This document shows positions 1 to 11,600 of a DNA stretch of 64,000 bases, piece by piece. The notes beneath the pieces are model-generated. The model was given only the letters and a program-made list of their open reading frames with translations. It did no database searches and had not been told where the DNA came from. The stretch is taken from positions 558,001-622,000 of the forward strand of contig OY253650.1 in assembly GCA_958009055.1 (NCBI GenBank), given 5' to 3'. The DNA is from Choricystis sp. odSpoLacu1 (taxonomy: Eukaryota; Chlorophyta; Trebouxiophyceae). The position numbers and the translations under genes are program-made. Every line of letters begins with the position of its first letter. Position 1 is the stretch's first letter.

Positions 1-2024
1 GTTCCTCGGGCACCAGGGAGTCGGGGACGTCGACGTCGTCGGGGGCTTCCACTTCCAGGGAGGGGGCGGCCAGGGCTGCCTCGATCTCTTCGGGCGAGAG
101 GTCAAACCGCACTGCGCCCTCCGGCACGTCGCCATTGTCGCCATCCGAGTCGTCCCCGATCAGGGTGGGGGGCGCGCCATCCACGTGCATGTCGGTGGCC
201 ATGGAAGCGCCGCGCGCCATGGGGGCGCCCGTGCCGGCGGAGAGACCCGTCGGGTCGGCAAAGGCAGGGACACACGCCACAACAGCGGTCGCGCGCGTCG
301 CGCCCGGCGCCGCCCACGCGCCGGGGAGGGCGGCAGCCGCCGCCAACGCTTCCTCCTCCGCGCCATAGTGCGATGCAAATGACAGCAGGGATGCAGCGGC
401 CGCGTTGACTTGGTCCAGGGTGACCGCGTCGGCGACCGCGAGCGTGGCCGCGTGCGCTTGCGACTGGTGTTGCACGGTGTGGCCCAGCGTCAGCGACTCC
501 ATGACAAAGTTGAGGTTGTTGTCGGAGGAGAAGGAGGCGGCCTGCTCGGCGGCTTGCTCCGAGTCGCGGAGGAGGGCAACACGATAACGCTCGAGTTCAC
601 CCGCTGTGACACCATACTGTTGCAGCCGCCTCACCTCTTGGACGGCGACGCCCACCGCCCCCCTCCAGTCCGCGGGTTCGGCGGTGATGGTCAACGTGGA
701 CACGGCGCAGCCTTCGCGGGCTGAATCCGAGATGTCGAGCGCGATGTCGACGAACGGAGGGTCGGCAGCCACATACCGCCGCCCCACCCTAAACTGCCAC
801 ACCGACAGCAGCAGGCGCACAATGAAGGCGTGGGCGACGTCGTCCAGGGTGTCCACCGCGCGCACGGGCAGTTTGCAGAAGACGGAGAGCATGAACTGTT
901 GGAGGAGGCGGTGGCGAAAGACGCGGACGGGCGCGCGCGCGGGGGGGGGCGGCGACGCCCGTCGGCAGGGGGCCACACCCGTACACGTGCTCCACGGGGG
1001 GGCGCACCGGGTGCCGTTGTTTCACGTCACCCGTGGCAGCCGCCACCAGCTGGTTGGCGGTGGGCTGGCGCCCTGCAGTCACAGGGGGCGCCGCGTCGGC
1101 CGCCGCCGCGTGGCGCCCGGCCGGCACGCTACCAAACGCCGTCTCCACTGCGGCCGCCGCGTCCGCCGTGTTCCCCCCCCACTCGCCCACCAGGTACAGG
1201 GTGGCGTTGCCCGGCCAGTACCAGGTGGACCAAAACTCGAGCAAGTCGGCCCTCTGCCACCCGCGCACTTGGTCCGGCAGCCCGATCGGAAACCGCTCGC
1301 CCAGCGCGTTCTCGCCGTGCAGCCACTTGAGCAGCTGACAGTCGACCCGGTACTCGATCGTGTTCATCATCTGGGCTTCAGCGAGGACAGCGGCCCGTTC
1401 TTTTTCGAGGCGGGCGGGTAAGAGTTCAGGGTCGAACGCGACTTCGGCGAGCGCGGCCAACACTTGGGGCAGCATGGGGGGCGCCCCCGGCAACGCCCCA
1501 TTTACGGCGGGCGCGTGCACGTGGAACACGGTGTGGTGAAAGTCGGTGTACGCATTGGAGCGGGCGCCCGTGCCGAGGAGTCCCTCCCGCCGGCGCGACC
1601 CGAGAAACGTGACGTGCTCGACCACGTGGGCCAGGCCCTGCTGGTCGGGGCGTTCATCCACCGACCCCGCGTGAATCTCCAGGTGGGCTTCGAAGCGGCC
1701 GGGGGGCGTGGCGTTGGGCAGGACGACGTAGCGCAGGCCGTTGGGGAGGGTGCCGGTCAGCAGGTCGGGGTGCGACTCGAGCGGGGTGGAGGCCGGGGGG
1801 GCGGCCGCCGCGGCAGCGGCTTCGGGGGCCAGGGCGGCGGAGAGGAGCAGGGAACCACGGCGGCGACGGGCGGTGATGGCGACGCGGGGAGGAGGGGTGG
1901 GGGCGGGGCTGTGTGGGGTGGGTGGAGAGGGGAGGGTCAGGCCAGCGCATCGCTTGCCGCGCCGAATTTCGCCCACGGTGCGCGCTCCCGCCGCGGAGCG
2001 CGCTCCCGTGACCTCGCTTAACAA
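1..2024 (-). CDS. SPP: Chloroplast stromal processing peptidase (SPP), M16 metallopeptidase, 3'-truncated by window edge
   Basis: SPP cleaves transit peptides from proteins imported into the chloroplast stroma. The predicted protein has a basic N-terminal leader (about residues 1-75). The inverted zinc motif HVVEH at residues 133-137 follows, then the SPP signature LLGTGARSNAYTDFHHTVFH and a downstream Glu-rich helix (EKERAAVLAEAQMM). After about position 930 the reading frame resumes with SPP-like sequence (DISDSAREG, VAVQEVRRLQQYGVT, NLNFVMESLTLGHT) and runs off the left edge. The two parts are in different frames. The break lies at a run of nine G at 941-949, and eight G would join them (...PVRVFRHRLLQQ). 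The start at 2024 is uncertain: a good acceptor (CCACACAG) lies near 1912, so an upstream leader exon is possible. Family assignment is very secure. Confidence 0.93.
941..949. repeat. G9 homopolymer at the SPP frame break
   Basis: Nine G on the + strand (C9 in the coding sense). Upstream conserved SPP sequence (VRPPVEH) and downstream conserved sequence (FRHRLLQQF) are one base out of frame across this tract. Removing one base makes the protein continuous. Confidence 0.8.
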
Positions 2025-2706
2025 CAGAGCAGAAGACTACGAGACTTGCGAGTGTCGTGTGGCGCGGGCGCAGGCGCGCGGCAGCCTGGGCGCGGGGAGG
2101 GGCGCGCTTGCTCACTCGCCACCCACGGCAGCGCTGGCCGCCAGGGGCGGAGCACGCCCCAATCACTGCGCGTGTTGCGCTCTCCTTGGTACCTGCCCCA
2201 CACCACTACGGTGGGTACCCACCAACTCACGCACCTGCCCCACCGAGCCGCGCTCGCGCGGCTACTGCTCCGCCGCGCCGCGGCGGGCGCGAGCGGCGCC
2301 GCTGGAATGCGGGCCGCGCGCCGCACCGCCGCCGCGGCCGGGGCGGCCGGCCTGGGCCGCGTGCAGGGCACGGGTCCAGCCGCCGCCACCGGGGGGGCGG
2401 TGGTGCACCGGCGGTGCATTGTTGGGAGAGGAGGGGAGGGAGAAGTTCGTCGACAAAGGAAAGGCCGACAGGAGTGCTGGCGGACGACCCTCACCTTTTC
2501 TTGTGTGTTGCCTCCGCCTCCCACACTCTCCCAAAGGTTGAGGTTGGCTGCTCGCTCTCACACTCTCGGTTTTTTACACAACGCCCACCCTCTCTCTCTC
2601 TCCCAAGATGTGATCAAAAATGAATGGGAAGACACTCACACTCGTCGCTCTCTCTCTCCGCTTGCGCGTTGGCGTTGTTTTTTTTGCTCTCACACCCTCT
2701 CTCCAT
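2025..2706. other. Intergenic: upstream of SPP and 3' flank of biotin carboxylase
   Basis: 682 bp without a convincing gene. It should hold the SPP promoter/5' leader (possibly a first exon) and the biotin carboxylase 3' UTR. It contains a short CT tract near 2592-2604. No RNA gene was recognised. Confidence 0.6.
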
Positions 2707-4820
2707 TCACGCCATCACAATCTGCTTGCCCGCAGCCTTAGCGCGCTTGGCCGCCCGCTTGGCGGCCGCCTCCACAATGTTGGGCTTCTTCTCTTCATCC
2801 CCCACGCGCGGCTTCAGCTCCTCCGCGTGCTTGGGGATGAACCCAGTGTCCACGTTGCCCTTTTTAAAGTCATCCGTGTCCAGGATGAGCAGGTGGTAGG
2901 GCGTCGTAGTGGGCACGCCAGAGATCACCGTCTCGCGCAGCGCGCGCTTCATGCGCACGATCGCCTGGTCCCGCGTCTCTGCCCACACAATCAGTTTGCC
3001 CAGCAACGAGTCATAGTTGGGGGGGACCAGGTAGTCGGGGTACAGGTGTGAGTCCATGCGCACGTTGGGGCCGCCCGGGGGCAGGTAGCCGATGACGCGG
3101 CCGGGGCCCGGGCGGAAGTTTTTAAACGGGTCCTCCGCGTTCAGCCGGCACTCAATCGCGTGCCCCTTGATCACGATGTCATCCTGCTTGTAGCGCAGGA
3201 CTTCGCCCTGGGCGGCGCGGATCTGTTCCTGGATGAGGTCGATCCCCGTGATCATTTCAGTGACCGGGTGCTCCACCTGGATGCGCGTGTTCATCTCCAT
3301 AAAGTAGAAACCCGTCTGCTCCCACAGAAACTCGATCGTGCCCACGCCAATGTAGCCAATGGATTTGGCCGCGTTCACGGCAGCCTTGCCCATGGCCTCA
3401 CGCACATCGGGGGTCAGGGCGGGCGAGGGCGCCTCCTCCAGCAGCTTCTGGTTGCGCCGCTGAATGGAGCAGTCGCGCTCACCCAGGTGCACGACGTTGC
3501 CGTGCTTGTCGGCCAGCACCTGGAACTCGATGTGGCGCGGGTTTTGCACGTAGCGCTCCAGGTAGACGGCGCCATTGCCAAAGGCGGCTTCAGCTTCTTG
3601 TTGGGCTTGCTGCAGCAGCTGCACAAACTCGCCCTCGTGCATCGCGAGCCGCATGCCGCGCCCGCCGCCGCCCGCGGTGGCTTTGATCATGACCGGGAAC
3701 CCGATCTGCTTGGCCACGGACACAGCCTCCGTCTCATTCTCGATGAGGCCGTCGGAGCCGGGGACGGTGGGGACGCCCGCGTCCTTCATGGTGTCGCGAG
3801 CCGTGGATTTGTCGCCCATTACGCGGATGTGTTCGGAGCGGGGGCCGATGAACTCGATGCCGTGGTCGGCGCAGATGTCGACAAAGGTGGCGTTCTCGGA
3901 CAGGAAGCCGTAGCCCTGGTGGGGGTGTGGGTGGGTGGGGGGGGGACAATGGATGGGTGAGAGCGAGTGAGAGGGGCGAAAAACCAGCCAAAGAAAAACA
4001 CGCGTCGCTTGGTGTGCGTCCCCCCCTCTCTCCCTCCCCTCCTCTCCTCCCACACACACACTCACCGGGTGGATCGCGTCCGCCCCGCGCGAGATGGCGG
4101 CCGAGATGATGTTGGGGATGGACAGGTAGGACTCCGAAGACGGCGCCTCCCCGATGCAGACCGCTTCGTCCGCGAGCTGCACGTGCAGGCAGTCGGCGTC
4201 GGCCACCGAGTAGACGGCGACGGTGGCCAGGCCCAGCTCCTTGCAGGCGCGGATGACGCGCACCGCGATCTCGCCGCGGTTGGCGATCAGGACCTTGGTG
4301 AACTTTTTGCCGGTCTCAGCGGTCGCGGCGCGCGCGGCGACGCGGCGCGCGCGGCGTGCGGGGGCGGGGAGGGACGGCGTGACCGCCAGGCGGGCAAAGG
4401 CGCGGGCGAGGGGGGCGGCCTGTGTGTTGTGTGTGTGGGAGTGCGTGTGAAATGCGGGCAGACGGCGGCGGGGGGGAGGGCGGCAAGGCCGGCAGCGGCC
4501 AGGCGCGCCTCCCGACCAGTCGCGGCGCGCGAGCGGCCCAAAAAAACGCGCGCGGCGCGGGGGCGGCGGGACGTGCTCGGGCGCGTGCCACCACTCCCAT
4601 TGAGCGTGGCATGAAAGCATCCAGGCACTGGTGTGGCCCCAGGCCGCGGGTCAGCGGCCCAGGCGGGGCAACAGGCGGCCCACGCCGCCCTTGTGGCTGG
4701 GGGGGGCGCCCTTCCCTCTCGCGCTCTCCTCTCCGTCCACACCTTGGCCGCGCGCGGCGCCGACCGGGCCCCCGTCAGGGACGCCACAGCGCACGGCGTG
4801 GAGACGCGCGTGCGCAGCAT
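2707..4820 (-). CDS. accC: Acetyl-CoA carboxylase biotin carboxylase subunit, plastid (heteromeric ACCase)
   Basis: Catalyses ATP-dependent carboxylation of biotin on BCCP, the first half-reaction of plastid fatty-acid synthesis. Three exons: 4820..4743, 4419..4066 and 3915..2707. Introns are 4742..4420 (323 nt) and 4065..3916 (150 nt, GTGAGT...CCAG). The mature part starts [20 protein letters not shown] and has the ATP-grasp loop [23 protein letters not shown] and [14 protein letters not shown]. The leader [20 protein letters not shown] plus the Arg/Ala-rich start of exon 2 looks like a transit peptide. I chose the ATG at 4820 because the phase-0 splice AAG|GCC gives this leader. A continuous reading to an ATG at 4620 crosses intron 1 and gives low-complexity sequence. 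The C-terminus is Lys/Ala-rich ([14 protein letters not shown]). The 150-nt intron is open in frame, so retention would insert 50 residues after GADAIHP. Confidence 0.96.
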
Positions 4821-5179
4821 TGGAAGGATAGGGGGGAGGGGTGGAGGGAGAGGGGGTGGAGAGGACGACCGAAAAATGACCTTTGTTGTGCTGTGGTTGT
4901 CAAGCACGACCAGAAAAAAAGACAGTGGTGACCTCCCTCGCACTCTGCTCCGTTCCAGCGTGGCGCCACGGGTGAGTGCGAGGCGTCACAGCAGCTTCTG
5001 CAGCACCGGAGGAGGCAGCAGAGCGCCAGCCGCCGCCCGCCCCGCCCCCTTGCCCGACGGCCCGACCCGTCGATCGAAACGCCGGCTCACCCCCCTCCTC
5101 CCTCTCCCACCAGCCACACACCCCCTCCCCGCCACACACACCGTCCCCACTTCACCCATCGGCCCACCCTCCGCCCCCA
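4821..5179. promoter_or_regulatory. Divergent intergenic region, biotin carboxylase / PHT4-like
   Basis: 359 bp between two divergent start codons, so it should contain both promoters. No clear TATA box or known motif is visible. The right half is C-rich. Confidence 0.5.
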
Positions 5180-6679
5180 ATGCGGCCCGCCGCGCCCCCG
5201 GGCGCCCGCGCCAGCGCGCGCGCCCCGCTGCCGAGCCCGCCGGCACGTCGCGCTGCGCTGCTGCCCGCCTCCCCAGCCCGCTTGGCGCCGCGGCGGCGCA
5301 CGCAGGAACTGTCATTGAATCCACTCATCCACGCCCTGCCCCCCGCCTCCGTGGCCTCCACCTCCTCCATGGACGATGACGACGCGATTCGGTCGGCCCC
5401 CAAATTCACGCGCCGCTGGAAAGTCGTGGCCATGATGGCCCTCGCCTTCGTCCTCTGCAACATGGACAAAGTCAACATGAGCGTCGCCGTCATCCCCATG
5501 GCCCGCGACCTGGGGTGGTCCGCCACCGACCGCGGCCTCGTGTCGTCCGCCTTTTTTTGGGGCTACTCCCTCACCCAAATCCCGGCCGGCTGGGTCTCCA
5601 CCCGCCTGGGCGGCGCCAAAGTACTCGTCATGGGCGTCTTCCTGTGGTCGCTGGGCACCCTGATTGCCCCCCCCGCCGCCCACGCGGGGCTGTGGGCGCT
5701 GTGCGCGTCGCGCGTGTTTGTCGGCCTGGGCGAAGGCCTGGCCCCCTCCTCCGCCACCAACGTCCTCGCCCGCATCATCCCGGAACAAGAGCGCGCCCGC
5801 GCCGTCACCACCGTGTTCGGGTCGCTGGATGTGGGGTCGGCTGTCGGCCTGCTTGTGTGCGGCCCTTTGATTCACGCGTTTGGGTGGCCCTCAGTTTTCT
5901 ACCTCTTCGCTCTGCTGGGCTTCATCTGGTGTGCTCTCTGGCCCCGCGTCAAAGGAGAAAAGCGCGAGTTCAAGGCGGGCGGCGCTGCCCCCGCCCCCCC
6001 CGACGCGGCCGACGTCGGCAACGAGCTACCCGTCCCGTGGCGCGCGTTCCTGCGCTGCCGCCCCGTGTGGGCCGTCATCGCCGCCCACTTTTGCTACAAC
6101 TGGGGATATTACACGCTATTGGCCTGGCTGCCGTCCTACTTTGAGCTTTCCCTGGGGTTGAATGTCGAATCATCCTCCCTTTTAACCCTCATTCCTTACA
6201 TCGCCATGACGATGATGACCCCCTTTGTCGGCCCTGTTGCTGACGGCCTCGTCGCGGGCGGGTGGTCGGTCACCTCCGTCCGCAAACTGTGCCAGGGCGT
6301 GTCGTTCGCCGGCCCCGCGCTGTGCATGATCGCGTGCGCCGCGCTCACCCCGCTCGCCGCTGCCGGCCCCTCTGCCGGCCCTGTCACCACCGCCATCGTC
6401 GCCCTCCTGTCCGTCGCCTTTGCCCTGGGCGCGTGGGCGCGGGCGGGGCTGTACTGCAACCACCAGGACCTGAGTCCCAAGTACGCGGGCGCGCTGCTGG
6501 GGCTGTCCAACACGGCGGGCGCGCTGCCCGGGATTCTGGGCGTCACCGCCGTCGGCTACCTGCTGGACAAAACGTCGTCCTGGGGGGCGTCCCTGTTCTA
6601 CCCGGCCGCTCTGACGCAGTGCATCGGGTTGGTGGTGTACACCGCGTTCGCCAGCAGTGAGCGGCAGGCGTGGGCGTGA
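5180..6679 (+). CDS. PHT4/ANTR-type anion (phosphate) transporter, MFS/SLC17 family, probably plastid envelope
   Basis: A 499-residue single-exon major facilitator protein. Residues 1-65 are rich in Arg/Ala/Pro/Ser and resemble a transit peptide; the core begins at FTRRWKVVAMMALAFVLCNM. Family signatures are DKVNMSVAVIPMARDLGWS, a first loop GYSLTQIPAGWVSTRLGGAK, RVFVGLGEG followed by PSSATNVLARIIP, and LLGLSNTAGALPGILG near the C-terminus. About twelve hydrophobic segments can be counted. Plant PHT4 proteins move phosphate or organic anions such as ascorbate with Na+ or H+. Which substrate is used here cannot be read from sequence. The ATG at 5180 was chosen because upstream in-frame Met codons lead only into Pro-rich sequence in the divergent promoter. 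A C8 tract at 5994-6001 inside this gene is in frame. Confidence 0.92.
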   Translation: MRPAAPPGARASARAPLPSPPARRAALLPASPARLAPRRRTQELSLNPLIHALPPASVASTSSMDDDDAIRSAPKFTRRWKVVAMMALAFVLCNMDKVNMSVAVIPMARDLGWSATDRGLVSSAFFWGYSLTQIPAGWVSTRLGGAKVLVMGVFLWSLGTLIAPPAAHAGLWALCASRVFVGLGEGLAPSSATNVLARIIPEQERARAVTTVFGSLDVGSAVGLLVCGPLIHAFGWPSVFYLFALLGFIWCALWPRVKGEKREFKAGGAAPAPPDAADVGNELPVPWRAFLRCRPVWAVIAAHFCYNWGYYTLLAWLPSYFELSLGLNVESSSLLTLIPYIAMTMMTPFVGPVADGLVAGGWSVTSVRKLCQGVSFAGPALCMIACAALTPLAAAGPSAGPVTTAIVALLSVAFALGAWARAGLYCNHQDLSPKYAGALLGLSNTAGALPGILGVTAVGYLLDKTSSWGASLFYPAALTQCIGLVVYTAFASSERQAWA

Positions 6680-7104
6680 TGAGAGTGGAGTGGGTGCCGC
6701 GAGGACAGAGGGGGTTTCCGCACACGTCTTTGTTTCTCTTTTTGTGGACCAAGACAAGACACATTTTTGTTGCCCTTTTTTTGTGGGTGTATGTGGCGAG
6801 CACAGCGCGCTCCACAGCGCTGGCTGGTTTTCGGGGGAGGAAAAAACCGTGTGTGCCGTTTCTTAACCCTGTCGCGCGGCGTGAGTCACACGACAAAAAA
6901 ACAAACGGAGCGCGACGAGAGGGGTCGCGTTTACCACTCTCCTTTGCCGACGGCCCCGCCTCCACAACCCGCCGCCCCCACACGACGCGGGAGGTTTCGC
7001 CACGTCTTCCACGCGCTCGCCGTCACGCTGCCACGGCGCCCGCACACGCACCGGGAGGACCACTGCACACACCCGTGCCTGCACCCCGCGCGCTATACAA
7101 CGGC
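6680..7104. other. Intergenic between PHT4-like and secreted repeat gene
   Basis: 425 bp without a recognisable gene. It holds the 3' UTR of the transporter (T-rich near 6727-6782) and the promoter of the next gene. A TATA-like CTATACAA at 7092-7099 lies only a few bases before the ATG, too close to be a normal TATA box. Confidence 0.5.
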
Positions 7105-8357
7105 ATGCGCCGCTCCCTCGCCCTGGAGCTTGCGCTCCTGGCCCTGGCGGCCGGCGTAGAGGTCTGCCGGGCCATTCCTCTGCCTGTGATGGACAAGGTG
7201 CGTGGTGGCGAGGCGATTTGGGGGTGGCGGTGGCACGACAGCCGGATGGCAATGTCGTGCGCACCTCCCGCCATGCCCCTCGCACCCCGCCCACCCACAC
7301 CCTCTCCCAGCCCAACGCCACGACCAAAGCGACCGTCTGGAATGACACAATTCAGGCCAAGCTGGCGTCACTCAACGCGACCTGGTCCCCAAAACTGGCC
7401 GACCTCAACGCCACGCTCGCACCCAAGCTCTCCCCCTTGCTGGCCGTGCTCAACGTCACCGTTCAACCCAAGCTGGCCGCCCTCAACGCCAGCGTGCAGC
7501 CCAAGCTGGCTGAGCTCAATGCCACGCTGGCGCCCAAAGCGGCGGCAGTGGCGGCCACGCTCGCGTCGGCCGCGTCTGCGGCAACCGCGGCCCATCCCGG
7601 CCTGGCCGCCCTCAACGAGACGCTGGCCGCCATGGACGCCGTGATTAAATCGACCGCCGCCACGCTGAAAGCCAAGAAACACCATGGCCTGTGCACGCCG
7701 CGCCCATTCAGCGGCGGCGTCGCCGCCAACAACTCGGCGTGGACCAACTTTAAGCCCGGCGGCAGCACCCTGCTGACCGATGCCACCAACACGCCCGAGT
7801 GGAAGATCTACGTGCTGACTGTGCCCGCCACGCTGTGTGGGGGCGTGCCGGGTGCTGTCGCGCGCCTGACGACCGCCACCGCCGCGTTTGCGTCCAACGC
7901 GGTCGCCGCGCCGCCCTCCTCCACCGCCGACGTGTGGGCCGGCCTGTTTGCCACGGTGTCTGGGGGGGCGCCCAACGGGGACGCGTCCCCTGTGGGCAAA
8001 CCGACGGCGCAGTCGGCGCGCGTGTCGGTCACCATACCACAGTGTGTCGGGTGCACGCCGCCGCCGCCGTCGCCAAGCAAGCCAGAGTATCTGTTCGACC
8101 TGGGCCCCGACTTTGTGGTGACCCCCGGCTCAACGGTCGGCTTTGGCCTCACTTCCACGTGGCCGGTGACCAACGACTTCAAGTGGGCCAACGTGGCCGA
8201 CGCGGGCGTGGTCGACGCGCGCGTGACAGGGAATAGCGGCTTCATTGTGTCCACATACGCGTGGGCGGGCACCACCAGCCTGCTGACGTCCACCCTGTCC
8301 AACAACAACTTTTTGGAGTTGGGGTACGCGTGCTACACGCCGTGCCCGGTGGTGTGA
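7105..8357 (+). CDS. Secreted protein with tandem N-glycosylation-sequon repeats, function unknown
   Basis: Two exons: 7105..7197 and 7311..8357, with an intron of 113 nt (GTGCGT...CCCAG). Exon 1 encodes a signal peptide (RRSLALELALLALAAGVEVC). The mature start has about five copies of an 11-residue unit of the form PKLAxLNATLA (KLASLNATWSP, KLADLNATLAP, KLAALNASVQP, KLAELNATLAP), each carrying an Asn-X-Ser/Thr sequon, then an Ala-rich helix. The C-terminal ~210 residues form a separate globular-looking domain with Cys in LCTPRPF, ATLCGGVP, PQCVGCTPPPPSPSKPEY and YACYTPCPVV. The PPPPSPSKP stretch resembles hydroxyproline-rich wall or pherophorin linkers. I do not recognise the C-terminal domain. 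Likely an extracellular or wall glycoprotein (inference). Confidence 0.8.
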
Positions 8358-8665
8358 TTGGGTCGTTGATTGGCGTGGGTGGGTGGGGGCCAACGACATG
8401 GTGCGCCGTTGGATTTCCCCCCTGCCACGAGTTGGTTTTATTTTATTTTCGGAGCCCCACTCTGGCGTGGCCGTAGCCTCTATTTGAAGAGCGCGCGAGC
8501 CCGCGATAAAGTGACTAGAAAAAGCCCGTGGGCGGGTTGGCTTTTTCGGTCGTTTTTTTTTTTTTCGAGCGCGACCGACCGACTCTCACTTTTCCCCGCT
8601 GGTTCTTGTTTTCTCCTAAAAAAAAAACATGAACTGGCCCTCACCCTGGGAAGCGGGGGCGCCCC
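8358..8665. other. Intergenic before MER3 helicase
   Basis: About 310 bp with T-rich and A-rich tracts (T12 around 8555, A9 around 8620). It may contain the helicase promoter or an unrecognised leader exon. Nothing else seen. Confidence 0.4.
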
Positions 8666-11600
8666 ATGCCTCGGCCCGCCCCCCCGCCCCCCGACCCCGC
8701 GACCCGTACTCGCCACCGCGCACGCGCGGCGACGATGACGGCGGGTGCGTGTAAAAGATGTTGTCAAGATTGGTCCCTCCCCCGTTTCCTCCGTTCCCAC
8801 CCGCCTCGGACTGGATGCCACGCGTGCGCCACAATCTTGGACACGCGTCCGAGGCGACTGCATGACCAACGAGGCTCACTTTGTCACCATCTCCCCCATC
8901 CCTGCAGCCGCGACCGCGTCGTTGCCGTCGCCGAGCTGCCCCCCGCCCTGCGCCCCGCCTTCCGCTTCGCCTACTTCAACGTCGTCCAGTCCGACTGCTT
9001 TAACGCCGCCTTTGGCGGGGACGCGCCCCTGGTGGTGGCCGCCCCCACAGGCGCCGGCAAGACGGGCGTGCTGGAGCTGTGCTTGGCGCGCCGCCTGCTT
9101 GCCCCCGCGCGCGGCGCCCTCCCCGCCAAAGCCCTCTACCTGGCCCCCTCCCGCGCCCTGGTGCAGGAACGGTTGGCCGACTGGCGCTCCCGCTTCGGCC
9201 CCCTGGGCATCACTGCCGACGAGCTGACGGGCGACGCGGGCGCCGACGGCGTCGCGGCCGCGCGCCTCGTGTGCGCGACCCCCGAAAAGCTGGACGCCGT
9301 CACCCGGGGCCGGGGCCCGCGCGGCGCGGCCGCGTTTGTGGGGGATGTGGGGATCGTCCTCATCGATGAAGTGCACACGCTGAGCGACCCGGGGCGTGGC
9401 GCGACACTTGAAGCGGTGGTCGCGCGCCTGCGCACGATCGGCGCGGCGCCGCGGATGGCCGGCACCCCCCTCGCCACCGCGCGCTACGTGGCAGTGTCTG
9501 CCAGCCTGCCCAACGCGGCCGACGTGGGCGCCTGGCTGGGGCCGGGAGCCGATGTGCGCGCCTATGGCGATGAAGTGCGGCCCGTGCCGCTCGACGTCGT
9601 CGTTCGCGGCTACCCGCCGACCCAAACTGATTTCCTGTTTGAGCGGCGCCTGGATGAACACTTGCCCACCATTCTGACCGAGTTTGGGGATGGGCGCCCC
9701 GCCCTCGTGTTCTGCGCCAGCCGCAAGGGCGCCGAGTCGACGGCGCGGTCGCTGGCGACGCCCACCGCGTCGCGCCGCGGCGCGGCCGGGCCTGCTGCTG
9801 TTGCCGCCCTGGACGCAGCCGCCGCCCTCGTCTCCGACCGATCCTTGGCCGACACTCTGCGTGCTGGTGTCGGCATCCACCACGCTGGCCTGGACGCGGG
9901 CGACCGGGGCGCCGTGGAGGCCCTGTTTGCCGCGCGCGCGCTGCCCGTGCTGTGCGCGACGTCGACACTCGCCACCGGCGTCAACCTGCCCGCCTACCTG
10001 GTCATCGTCAAAGGCACCCGCCGCTGGGCAGCGGAGCCGGGGGCGCCCTCCGGCTTTGTCGACTACTCGTCCGCCGACATACTGCAGATGCTGGGGCGGG
10101 CGGGGCGCCCCCAGTTTGATTCGCGCGGCGTCGGCGTGGTGATGACGGTGCGTGGTTCCCCCGCCGCGCGCACCCTGGGTGGCGGCGCCCCCGCCCGCCT
10201 CGTGTCCCGCCTGGACAACTCTCTGGATGACGCCCTCAACGCTGAAATCGTGCTGCGCACCGTGACCGACGTAGAGGGCGCGGCCGCCTGGTTCAAGCGC
10301 ACGTTTCTGTGGGCCACAATCGCGGCCGACCCGGGGGCCGCCGGCTTCCCTCCCGGCGCCCTGCCCGACGCCACGGAACGCCTTGCCGTCCAACGCCACA
10401 TCGCCACCGCACTGCAAAAGCTGATGACGGCCGGGCTGGCGCGCGCTGAGCCGGGTGGCACTGCACTCACTCCCTTGCCGCCCGGTGCGGCCGCCGCACG
10501 CCACTACGTCCGCCTTGCCACCGTCGCCTCCCTGCGGCGGGCTCCCCGCCACGCGTCGGTGTCCGACCTGCTGGACGCGGTGTGCCGAGCAGATGAGCTG
10601 GTGGACGTGCCCCTGCGCCGGGGGGAGCGCAAACCGTTGGCGACGCTTAACCGCGCGGCGGCAGCGGCGGGTCTGCCCGCGATCGGGGGCGGCACCTCCA
10701 AAGCGCGCATCGCCACCCCTGCCGACAAACTTTTTGTGCTGCTGGTAGATGCGTGCGGCCCCTCCCCCGGCGTCGGCCTCGACTTCAGCCTGCGGCGTGA
10801 AGCCGACGCCGCGCTGCGCGTCGGCGACCGCGTCGCCGCGTGCGCGGCGGCCGTCTTCCAGGATGACGGCGCCCTGGCGGCCACCGCCAACGCGTTCAAA
10901 TTGGGGCGGGCCCTGCGCACCAAGGCGTGGGACGACACCGATGCCGAGGTGAGGCAGCTGCGCGGCGTGGCCACCGCGCTGGGCGCGCGGTTGGCGGCAG
11001 CGGGGCTCGGCAGCCTCGCGCTGCTGCGCGCTGCAGACGCGCACCGCATCGAGCTGGCCACGGGCCGGCCGTATCCGTTTGGTGCGGAACTGCTGGCTGA
11101 TGCGGCGTCTCTGTCGCCGCCTCCTGTCACGCTGCGGATCGTGAGCGGCGGGTGGCGCGCGGGCGGCCGCCTGGACGCGACGGTCACCCTCACCCGCACC
11201 GCCCCCCCCCCCCGTCCGCCCTGCCGGCCGCCGCGCGTACGGCACCCTCATCGTGGGCACACCCGAGGATGACGACTTGCTGCTGTGCGAGCGCGTGGCG
11301 CTGGACAGTTTTCCGTCGCCGTTTGAGGCACGCGTCACGACGCGGCGTGGCGGGGCCGTGAAGACGTCCCTCGTCGCAGCCCTGCTGCCGGAGCGGGTGG
11401 TGGGGGCGGACGTGGTGGTGACCAAAACGTTTGCGGCGGGGTGCGTGTTTGAGGCGGAGGAGGAGGAGGTTGGGGTGGCGGTGGAGGAAGGGGTGGCGCC
11501 GTCGCCGGTGTCGCCTGCCGCCTCGCCTGCGGCCTCGCCCGCTGCCTCGCCTGCCCGCCCCGCCGAAGGGCAAAAAGCGGGTATGTTTGACCGGTTCCGA

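Noticed and set aside
4421..4620. Alternative start of biotin carboxylase at 4620
   Set aside because: It reads through intron 1 sequence (His/Thr-rich, low complexity). The spliced leader from 4820 is a far better transit peptide.
8876..11425. Long open frame (849 codons) on the - strand opposite the MER3 helicase
   Set aside because: Antisense frames stay open because of very high GC. The translation is Arg/Gly/Ala low complexity, while the + strand has all helicase motifs.
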